From the NCBI GenBank assembly GCA_964476835.1, contig CAYZCE010000007.1:1-64000 (forward strand): a stretch of 64,000 nt of DNA. The letters run 5' to 3'. The position numbers were made by a program, and so were the translations under genes. The notes under the pieces were generated by a model. It had not been told where the DNA came from and did not search any database. It saw only the letters and a program-made list of their open reading frames with translations. Positions 57,758 through 64,000 of the stretch are shown in pieces (position 1 is the first letter of the stretch; the number at the start of each line of letters is the position of its first letter). The DNA comes from PALSA-926 sp964476835 (lineage in GTDB: Bacteria > Pseudomonadota > Alphaproteobacteria > Micavibrionales > UBA2020).

Positions 57758-58563
57758 AAAACGTAAAAGCGAAGAAGCTTTCCTTCACCAAGATGATCCC
57801 GAACATGATCACGCTGACGGCGATGGCCGCCGGCATGACCTCAATCAAGTTCGCAATCGTCGGAAAATGGGAGGAAGCGGCGCTCGCCATCATCGTCGCC
57901 GCCTTCATGGACGCCTTCGACGGCGCCGCCGCGCGCCTGCTCAAGGCGCAGAGCAAGATGGGCGCGGAACTCGACAGCCTTTCCGACTTCGTCTGCTTCG
58001 GCGCCGCACCGGCGATCGTCACCTTCCTGTGGACGACCAACCAGGCCGGCCGCCTCGGCTGGATCGTCTCGCTGATCTTCGCGATGGCGGTGGCACTGCG
58101 CCTTGCGCGCTTCAACATTTCCAAGGACGAGGAAGTGGCGGACAACCCGCTCAACAAGTATTTCACCGGCATCCCCTCGCCGGCCGGCGCGTTGCTCGCG
58201 CTGCTACCGATGATCGTCAGCTTCCAGGTCGACGCGGGCGAGAACGCGACGGCCTTCGCCTATACGACCGCGCCCGGTTTCGTTTGCGTCTGGTTGGTGG
58301 TGCTGGCGGCGATGCTGGTCAGCCATATCCCGACCTTCTCGACCAAGCAACTGCGCATCCCGCAAAAGATGATCGTCCCGGCGCTCGGCGTCTTCGCGAT
58401 CATCATCGCCGGCCTGATCAACGAGACGTGGGCAACGCTGACCGTGCTCGGCGTCACCTACCTGCTGCTGATGCCCTTCGGCGTGCGGCATTATAACCGC
58501 AAGAAGGCCTCGCTCGCGCAGGGCGTCAAGGATCCTGACGACGACCTGACGGACGAAGACTGA
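57754..58563 (+). CDS. pssA: CDP-diacylglycerol--serine O-phosphatidyltransferase
   Basis: PssA (269 aa) makes phosphatidylserine from CDP-diacylglycerol and serine, feeding Psd. It is a polytopic membrane protein of the CDP-alcohol phosphatidyltransferase family. The catalytic motif DG-x2-AR-x8-G-x3-D-x3-D is seen as DGAAARLLKAQSKMGAELD followed by SLSD. The start is GTG overlapping psd (GTGA). The C-terminus ends in an acidic tail. Order psd-pssA in one operon is common in alphaproteobacteria. Confidence 0.95.
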   Translation: MKNVKAKKLSFTKMIPNMITLTAMAAGMTSIKFAIVGKWEEAALAIIVAAFMDAFDGAAARLLKAQSKMGAELDSLSDFVCFGAAPAIVTFLWTTNQAGRLGWIVSLIFAMAVALRLARFNISKDEEVADNPLNKYFTGIPSPAGALLALLPMIVSFQVDAGENATAFAYTTAPGFVCVWLVVLAAMLVSHIPTFSTKQLRIPQKMIVPALGVFAIIIAGLINETWATLTVLGVTYLLLMPFGVRHYNRKKASLAQGVKDPDDDLTDED

Positions 58564-58570
58564 TTATCTT

Positions 58571-59296
58571 TTAATTTGAACCTTTGGGCGGCGCAGGATG
58601 CATCTGCGCGGCAGCCTTGGGCACGGCGTTCTTGAGCCTTTCGGGCGTGCGCAGAACGGTGTTTTCGGCCGTATCCACGCCGCGCTTGTAGTCTTGCGCA
58701 AGACGCTTGGTGTTCTCGTACGGGTTGGACATGACGCGGTTGGTCACGCTCAGCTCGGCGATGATCTCGGCGACCTTGATGGCGCGGGCATCCGATTCCT
58801 TCACCGAAGCGCCCCGGATCGGGGACGGCTTGGCGCCGGTCAACGACGCACCCGTCAGCGATATGCCGGTGATGCGTGCACGCGCCGCAATATCGTCGCG
58901 CATGCGGGAGGTGAGCGGCGCGCGGCGCGCAGCGGCCTTCTTGTCGCCATAGCTTTGCGGCACCAGCGGCGTGACGCGCGATGCCTTGTTGTTGGCGCTG
59001 ACGCCGCCGCCGACGAACATGCTGCCCTTGCTTTTGGGATTGACGAACATGCTGCTGCCAGTTGTGCCGGCGCGGGCGGCGGGGGTGTTCTTGTTGCTGG
59101 AAGCCACATCGTCTGCGGCGGTGACGGCAGCAGCGGCAACGCCGAGGCCGGTTGCGGCCAGCATCATCTCGCTCGCCATCTGGCTCGCATCGTTGCCGGG
59201 GCCGGGTGCGGTCTTTTCCGCTTCCAGCGCGCCGATCAGGTCCTGCTTGTGCTGTTCAAGCGACAGGTTTGCCGAGTCTTGCTGCAGTTTTTCCAT
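58571..59296 (-). CDS. Unrecognised 241-residue Ala-rich protein
   Basis: I do not recognise this protein. The N-terminus (QDSANLSLEQHKQDLIGALE) is helical; a short hydrophobic Ala-rich stretch at about 48-62 (ATGLGVAAAAVTAADD) is too weak to call a membrane span. The middle is Ser/Lys/Gly-rich and likely disordered, with a basic segment and LTGASLTGAKPSPIRG. The C-terminal part looks helical. GAGGGC stands just before ATG. It converges with pssA (seven bases between stops), and 96 bp separate it from comM on the same strand. Confidence 0.65.
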   Translation of the reverse strand: MEKLQQDSANLSLEQHKQDLIGALEAEKTAPGPGNDASQMASEMMLAATGLGVAAAAVTAADDVASSNKNTPAARAGTTGSSMFVNPKSKGSMFVGGGVSANNKASRVTPLVPQSYGDKKAAARRAPLTSRMRDDIAARARITGISLTGASLTGAKPSPIRGASVKESDARAIKVAEIIAELSVTNRVMSNPYENTKRLAQDYKRGVDTAENTVLRTPERLKNAVPKAAAQMHPAPPKGSN

Positions 59297-59392
59297 GCGG
59301 CCCTCTTTATGCCTTGATAAAACTCACACCCTGATTTTACCACGATGACGATTTTTATGCGCAACTATGTTGCAACTATTTGATTTTACTAA

Positions 59393-60931
59393 TTAAGCCG
59401 CTAGCGTCACGCCCGGTTGGAGTCGGCGGTAGCCCAAAGCCTCGACCACATGGGCGCGGCCGATGGATTCGCTGCGGTCGAGGTCGGCGATGGTGCGCGC
59501 GACCCGCAGGATGCGGTGATAGCCGCGCGCCGAAAGCTTCATGCGCTCCGCCGCCTCGGTCAGCAGCTCGCGAGTCGCATCGTCAAGCGGGGCGATCGCC
59601 GTCAGCACGTCGCCATCCGCATCCGCATTGGCACGCAGGCGCTCCGCGCCGGGGATAGAGAGGAAACGTTCACGCGCAATAGCGCGCGCGGCGGCGACGC
59701 GTGTCGCGACCTGCGCCGAATTCTCGCGCGGCGCGGGCAGCGAGAGGTCGGAAGGCTTCACCGCCGGCACCTCGATATGGATGTCGATGCGGTCGAAGAT
59801 GGGGCCGGAGATTTTCGCCTGATAGTCCATCACGCATTTCGGCGCGCGGCCGCAGGCGCGCGAGACGTCGTCGACGTGGCCGCAGCGGCACGGGTTCATC
59901 GCCGCGACCAGCTGGAAGCGCGCGGGGAAAGTGACGTGGTAATTGGCGCGCGCCACCATGACCGAACGCGTCTCGATCGGCTGGCGCAGCGCCTCGATGG
60001 TCTGGCGCGAGAATTCCGGCAGCTCATCAAGGAACAGCACGCCGTGGTGCGCCAGCGAAATCTCGCCCGGCTTCGCGCGGTGCCCGCCGCCAACCAGCGA
60101 CACCAGAGACGCCGAATGGTGAGGGCTGCGGAAGGGCCGCGTACGCACCAGCCGCCCTTCGTCGAGCATGCCGGCGACCGAATGGATCATCGAGGTTTCC
60201 AGCGCCTCGACCGGCAGGAGCGGCGGCAGGATGCCGGGCAGCCGCGCCGCCAGCATCGACTTACCCGAACCGGGAGGGCCGACCATCAGCATGTTGTGAC
60301 CGCCCGCCGCCGCGATCTCAAGCGCGCGCTTGGCGCTTTCCTGTCCCTTGACTTCGGAGAGATCGGGCACGGGCATATTGTCTTCAAGCGCCGATATATC
60401 GGCCATGGGACGCGCGAGCACCTGCACGCCCTTCATGTGATTGAGCAGCGCGACGAGATTGGCGGGCGCCAGCACTTCAAGCTCCCCCGCCCAGACGGCT
60501 TCGCGTCCGCACGCCTCGGGGCAAATGATGCCGCGCCCCGACGCCGAAGCCGAAATTGCCGCCGGCAGCACGCCTGCCACCGGGCGGATGCCGCCGTCGA
60601 GCGCAAGCTCGCCGAGCACCACGTAATGCGCCAGCTCTTCGCCCGGGAAGACGCCCATCGCCGCCAGCACGCCCAGCGCGATGGGCAGGTCGAAATGGCT
60701 GCCTTCCTTCACAAGGTCGGCGGGCGCCAAGTTGACGGTGACGCGCTTGGCCGGCAGCGACAGGCCGATCGCATGCAGGGCGGCACGCACACGCTCGCGG
60801 CTCTCGCCCACGGCCTTGTCCGGCAGCCCGACGATGTTGAACGCCGGCAGGCCGTTGGCGATCTGGACCTGGACGTCGATATCCAGAACCTCGACGCCCT
60901 GAAACGTCACTGTGCTAACGCGTTGAACCAT
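59393..60931 (-). CDS. comM: YifB/ComM-family Mg-chelatase-like AAA+ ATPase
   Basis: ComM (512 aa) is a hexameric branch-migration helicase in natural transformation of characterised species. The N-terminal Lon-like domain includes FNIVGLPDKAVGESRERVRA. Walker A is GPPGSGKSMLAARL (near 220), the arginine-rich FRSPHHSASLVSLVGG and Walker B GVLFLDELPEFSRQ follow, and the C-terminal Mg_chelatase_C part holds GYHRILRVARTIADL. It is a complete family member. A good promoter lies 37-65 bases upstream. A relation to dprA at 48 kb is functional at most. Confidence 0.93.
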   Translation of the reverse strand: MVQRVSTVTFQGVEVLDIDVQVQIANGLPAFNIVGLPDKAVGESRERVRAALHAIGLSLPAKRVTVNLAPADLVKEGSHFDLPIALGVLAAMGVFPGEELAHYVVLGELALDGGIRPVAGVLPAAISASASGRGIICPEACGREAVWAGELEVLAPANLVALLNHMKGVQVLARPMADISALEDNMPVPDLSEVKGQESAKRALEIAAAGGHNMLMVGPPGSGKSMLAARLPGILPPLLPVEALETSMIHSVAGMLDEGRLVRTRPFRSPHHSASLVSLVGGGHRAKPGEISLAHHGVLFLDELPEFSRQTIEALRQPIETRSVMVARANYHVTFPARFQLVAAMNPCRCGHVDDVSRACGRAPKCVMDYQAKISGPIFDRIDIHIEVPAVKPSDLSLPAPRENSAQVATRVAAARAIARERFLSIPGAERLRANADADGDVLTAIAPLDDATRELLTEAAERMKLSARGYHRILRVARTIADLDRSESIGRAHVVEALGYRRLQPGVTLAA

Positions 60932-60967
60932 ATAATTTTATTTTGTTGAATCAGACGGATCAGGACT

Positions 60968-60996
60968 TTTGTACATGAAATGTTCTCGTCGGTCAA
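60968..60996 (-). promoter_or_regulatory. comM promoter
   Basis: On the minus strand TTGACC (60996-60991), 17-bp spacer, TACAAA (60973-60968); transcription would start about 30 bases before the comM ATG. Confidence 0.5.
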
Positions 60997-61007
60997 AGGA
61001 ATAACAT

Positions 61008-61037
61008 TTGACAGAATGTCAATAATTATAGTACTCT
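61008..61037 (+). promoter_or_regulatory. TTGACA promoter element inside a perfect palindrome
   Basis: TTGACA-GAA-TGTCAA (61008-61022) is a perfect palindrome containing a consensus -35. A weak -10, TACTCT, is at 61032-61037 (18-bp spacer). It drives the coiled-coil gene at 61072 and may be an operator. Confidence 0.4.
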
Positions 61038-61071
61038 ATCCATGTTAGTTCATCCTTTCAAGGAGCCTTGC

Positions 61072-61467
61072 ATGACTGCCCACGTTGATTACGTCCTTCT
61101 CAACCTCACCGCGTATCGCGGCACCGTCGATGAGTTCAAGGAACTGCTGTTCAACCACGGCGACGACAAGAACGCGATGATCGCCATCGTGTCAGGCCTT
61201 GACGGCGAAAGCGCCGAGGGCCTCTCCTACCGTCTCCCCAATGCCCTTCATGAAACGGAAAAGCGCGCCGCGCTGGCCAGCTTCCGCGGACAACAAAACG
61301 AATTCTCGCCCAACAGCATCGAATCCAAGCTGAAGAAGGCCTACGACAAGGCCTCCACCAAGGTGGATAAGCTGACCGAGCGCAACACCGAGCTGGAAAA
61401 GGAAGTCGCGCGCCTCAAGAGCGAACTCGCGCAGAAGAATTCCGGCCCCGGCTGGCAAGGCCACTGA
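61072..61467 (+). CDS. Small coiled-coil protein A (131 aa), function unknown
   Basis: I do not recognise this protein. Residues 1-70 are a small globular-looking part (YVLLNLTAYRGTVDEFKELL); about 80-126 form a clear coiled coil (KKAYDKASTKVDKLTERNTE...EVARLKSEL). It is a paralogue of the next gene: both have a Tyr-Arg/Ser-Gly-Thr start, a central EFSP/VFSP motif, and a coiled-coil end. The start at 61072 has AAGGAG six bases upstream, better than an ATG 30 bases earlier. It is followed by a strong terminator. Confidence 0.75.
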   Translation: MTAHVDYVLLNLTAYRGTVDEFKELLFNHGDDKNAMIAIVSGLDGESAEGLSYRLPNALHETEKRAALASFRGQQNEFSPNSIESKLKKAYDKASTKVDKLTERNTELEKEVARLKSELAQKNSGPGWQGH

Positions 61468-61481
61468 CACAACAGCTTCAT

Positions 61482-61519
61482 AAAAAGCGCCGTCAACCCC
61501 GGGATTGACGGCGCTTTTT
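61482..61519. terminator. Strong bidirectional terminator between the two coiled-coil genes
   Basis: A 15-bp perfect stem (61482-61496 with 61505-61519) begins with five A and ends with five T around an 8-base loop, 14 bases after the upstream stop codon. Confidence 0.9.
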
Positions 61520-61559
61520 ATTGCGCCATAATACGGGCTGTTTTCAGCAGGAGCATTTT

Positions 61560-61946
61560 ATGAAGTACAAGGATATGAACTATTCCGCTTGGTCGGGCAC
61601 CGCGGAGCAACTGGTCACGCTGCTCAAGACCTTCGGGCAAGATCCTATGGCCGTCGAGGAAATCCAGAGGGGCATCAACGGCACATATTATCCCGACACG
61701 CCGCGCTTCGCTGGCTGGCTGACGGAACGCGCCAGGCCCGCCATCGAGGCCGAGGCGAAGAGATCCCTGATGGTGGATTTCCACGCGAAAAAAGGCGTTT
61801 TCTCTCCCGACTATACCGAAGCGAGCCTCGCAGAGAAATTCAATCAGGCACAGGTACGCATCCGCGCACTCGAGCAGCAGGTCGCTGAACAGAAGCAAAC
61901 CATCGAAACGCTCTCAAAGAAGAACGACAACCCGAGCATCCACTAA
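61560..61946 (+). CDS. Small coiled-coil protein B (128 aa), paralogue of protein A
   Basis: The protein has the same layout as its neighbour: a short N-terminal domain (MNYSAWSGTAEQLVTLLKTF), the motif GVFSPDYTEASLAEKF, and a C-terminal coiled coil (NQAQVRIRALEQQVAEQKQT). Function is unknown. AGGAG stands seven bases before ATG 61560, which supports this start over an earlier codon. The stop overlaps that of ileS on the other strand by four bases. It must have its own promoter between 61520 and 61559, or rely on read-through. Confidence 0.72.
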   Translation: MKYKDMNYSAWSGTAEQLVTLLKTFGQDPMAVEEIQRGINGTYYPDTPRFAGWLTERARPAIEAEAKRSLMVDFHAKKGVFSPDYTEASLAEKFNQAQVRIRALEQQVAEQKQTIETLSKKNDNPSIH

Positions 61947-64000
61947 GCGGCAGCGGCGGCCTGCTGTTTCTGCACGACGCCCGCGCAGCGCGCGCAGAGC
62001 GTGGCATGGGCGGCGTTGGTGCCGACGTCGGTGGTGTATTTCCAGCAGCGTTCGCACTTGTCGCCGGCCGCTTTTTCGACGACGACGGCGATGCCGGGAA
62101 CATCTGCGTTCGCAAACGCGCCTGCGGGCGCCGCGCCGTCTTGCAGCGCCAGATCCGAGGTGATGCAGACGTCGGCGAAACCGACGCTTTTCAGCACTTG
62201 CGCCAAGGCCGTGTCGGAGACATAGACCTTGGGCGCGGCTTCGAGAGACGCGCCGATCATCTTTTCCGCCCGCTTGACTTCAAGCGCGCCGGTGACGACG
62301 CCGCGTGCGGCGAAGACCTTTTGCCATTTTTCTTCCAGCTCCGGCTTGTGCCACGCGGCAGGCGCGGGCGGCAGGATGCTGAGGTGGATGCTTTCCTTCG
62401 TGTCTTCCAGCGTCAGGCCCTTGTACGACAGCCACGCCTCCTCCGCCGTGAAGCAGAGAACCGGCGACAGCCAATGCACGAGGTGGTTGAACACGGCGTC
62501 GAGCACCGTCAGCACGCCGCGGCGTTTGACGCTGTCGGTCGCTTCGCAATAGAGCGTGTCCTTGCAGACGTCGAAGTAGAACGCCGACAGCTCGCGCGCG
62601 CAGAAGTTATGCACGACCGTGGTCATCTCGAGAAAGTTGAATTCCGAGATCGCCTTGCGCACGGTGCCGTCGATCTCGTGCAGCTTGTGCAGCACCCACT
62701 TGTCCATGTCGGAGAGCTGCGCGTAGTCGACCTTCTCGAAATCCTGCAAGCTACCGAGCAGATAGCAGAACGTGCCACGGATGCGGCGGTAGATGTCGAT
62801 GTGGCCTTGCAAAATATGCTCGCCGAACTTGATGTCTTCCGTATAGCCCGAGCCGGCGACCCACAGGCGCAGGATGTCGGCGCCGTGAATCTCCATCAGC
62901 TTCGACGGCGCGGTCACGTTGCCCTGCGACTTCGACATCTTGTAGCCTTTTTCGTCGAGGATGAAGCCGTGCGTCAGCACGTTCTTGTACGGTGCGCCGT
63001 GTCCGGTGCCGGTGGCGACGAGCAGCGAGGACTGAAACCAGCCGCGATGCTGGTCGGAGCCTTCGAGGTAGAGGTCGGCGGGCCATTGCAGTTCAGGCCG
63101 CTGGCGCAGCACGAAATCCTGCGTGATGCCGGATTCCATCCAGACGTCGACGATGTCCTTCACTTGATCGTAGTCGTCGGCCTTGTGGTCGTTGCCGAGG
63201 AAATCCTGCGCCGGGCGGTTGTACCAGCTTTCCGATCCGTCCTTCTGGAAGATATCGATGATGCGCGCGAGAACCTTTTCGTCCTTGAGCGCTTCGCCGG
63301 TCTGCTTGCTGACGAAGATCGCGAGCGGCACGCCCCAGACGCGCTGGCGGCTGACGCACCAGTCGCCGCGTTGCTCGACCATCGCGCCGATGCGGTTCTG
63401 GCCGCGCTCGGGATACCACGTGGCCTTCTTGATTTCAGCAAGCGCGCGGTCGCGGATGCCGGTCTTGTCCATCGAGATGAACCACTGCGGCGTCGTGCGG
63501 AAAATCACCGGCGCCTTCGACCGCCACGAGTGCGGATAGGAGTGCTGCACCTGCCCCTTGGCGACAAGGTTGCTCGCGTTCAGGATCGCCTCGGTCACCA
63601 GCTTGTTGGCGGGGCCCTTCTTGCCATCGCCGTAGTACACAGCTGCGCCCGCGAACAACGGCACGCGATCGGTATATTTGCCGTCGCCCGTAACCGTCTC
63701 CGGCACTTCGATGCCATTCTTGACGCCGAGACGGTGGTCGTCTTCGCCGTGCCCGGGCGCGATATGCACGAAGCCGGTACCGGTGTCGGTGGTGACGAAA
63801 TCGCCTGCGAGCAGCGGCACGTCGAAGTCGTAGCCTTGGCCGTGCAGCGGATGGCGGCAGATTGCGCCCTTGAACTGCGCGCCCTTGCCAAGCTGCGTGT
63901 CTTTCGACGCCGTGATGCCGGCGGCCGCGACGAACGCCGCATGGAGCGCTTCGCAGATCACGTATTTGTCGCCCGCCTTCACGAGGCTGCCTTCCTTCAC
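61943..64000 (-). CDS. ileS: Isoleucyl-tRNA synthetase, C-terminal part (5' end outside window)
   Basis: The frame is open to the right edge and gives 685 residues of IleRS. The class I signature KMSKSQGNV is present with the following PSKLMEIHGADILRLW, and the editing-domain side includes GTGFVHIAPGHGEDDHRLG. The anticodon-binding region follows, and the C-terminal zinc finger CERCW...CARC ends the protein, as in bacterial IleRS. The HIGH motif and N-terminus lie beyond the window. The stop codon overlaps that of the small coiled-coil gene on the plus strand. Confidence 0.95.
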   Translation of the reverse strand: MKEGSLVKAGDKYVICEALHAAFVAAAGITASKDTQLGKGAQFKGAICRHPLHGQGYDFDVPLLAGDFVTTDTGTGFVHIAPGHGEDDHRLGVKNGIEVPETVTGDGKYTDRVPLFAGAAVYYGDGKKGPANKLVTEAILNASNLVAKGQVQHSYPHSWRSKAPVIFRTTPQWFISMDKTGIRDRALAEIKKATWYPERGQNRIGAMVEQRGDWCVSRQRVWGVPLAIFVSKQTGEALKDEKVLARIIDIFQKDGSESWYNRPAQDFLGNDHKADDYDQVKDIVDVWMESGITQDFVLRQRPELQWPADLYLEGSDQHRGWFQSSLLVATGTGHGAPYKNVLTHGFILDEKGYKMSKSQGNVTAPSKLMEIHGADILRLWVAGSGYTEDIKFGEHILQGHIDIYRRIRGTFCYLLGSLQDFEKVDYAQLSDMDKWVLHKLHEIDGTVRKAISEFNFLEMTTVVHNFCARELSAFYFDVCKDTLYCEATDSVKRRGVLTVLDAVFNHLVHWLSPVLCFTAEEAWLSYKGLTLEDTKESIHLSILPPAPAAWHKPELEEKWQKVFAARGVVTGALEVKRAEKMIGASLEAAPKVYVSDTALAQVLKSVGFADVCITSDLALQDGAAPAGAFANADVPGIAVVVEKAAGDKCERCWKYTTDVGTNAAHATLCARCAGVVQKQQAAAAA

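Overview
The window is GC-rich chromosomal DNA from an alphaproteobacterium. Four things point there: a two-piece, circularly permuted tmRNA gene next to an alphaproteobacterial-type SspB; a division/cell-wall (dcw) cluster that continues into lpxC-bamD-recN-ligA; a plsY-dprA-topA-rnr block; and a perfect TTAA-N7-TTAA (CtrA-type) box before the dcw operon. I cannot fix the order or genus from sequence alone; a deep-branching Rhodospirillales- or Micavibrio-like lineage would fit, but that is a guess.

Layout. 1-1.3 kb: 3' end of pntB and an alpha/beta hydrolase. 1.3-26.6 kb: the dcw region on the minus strand, read from the right as rsmH-ftsL-ftsI-murE-murF-mraY-murD-ftsW-murG, then a break holding two unrecognised small convergent genes, then murC-murB-ddl-ftsQ-ftsA-ftsZ and lpxC-bamD-recN-ligA. 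Many junctions overlap by 1-26 bp. No mraZ lies upstream of rsmH. 26.7-28.7 kb: an uncharacterised gene, sspB and the permuted ssrA. 28.7-44.0 kb: four consecutive autotransporters on the minus strand (821, 880, 1636 and 1548 aa), about 15 kb, with related signal peptides, related C-terminal beta-barrels, repeat-built passengers and mostly related terminators. 44.2-47.4 kb: an isoprenylcysteine-methyltransferase-like membrane protein, a small membrane protein, asd and a CoA-transferase. 47.5-54.2 kb: plsY-dprA-topA-rnr. 54.2-56.8 kb: two tandem LapG-like (BTLCP) cysteine peptidases, one with an ordinary signal peptide and one a lipoprotein, facing a GGDEF diguanylate cyclase. 57.0-58.6 kb: psd-pssA (phosphatidylethanolamine synthesis). 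58.6-64 kb: an unknown gene, comM/yifB, two related small coiled-coil genes split by a strong terminator, and the 3' part of ileS.

How it fits together. Most of the window is envelope biology: peptidoglycan precursors and septation, lipid A (LpxC), outer-membrane assembly (BamD), phospholipid synthesis (PlsY, Psd, PssA) and a large set of predicted surface autotransporters. A quality-control module (tmRNA plus its ClpXP adaptor SspB) sits between the dcw and autotransporter blocks. The most interesting candidates are the autotransporter array with its internal duplications, the BTLCP pair beside a cyclase, the insertion that splits the dcw cluster, the ssrA-sspB pairing with its own tag sequence, and a small-protein family with a shared C-terminal coiled-coil motif. 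No tRNA, rRNA, IS element, prophage or CRISPR array was seen. No stretch over 300 bases lacks a gene.
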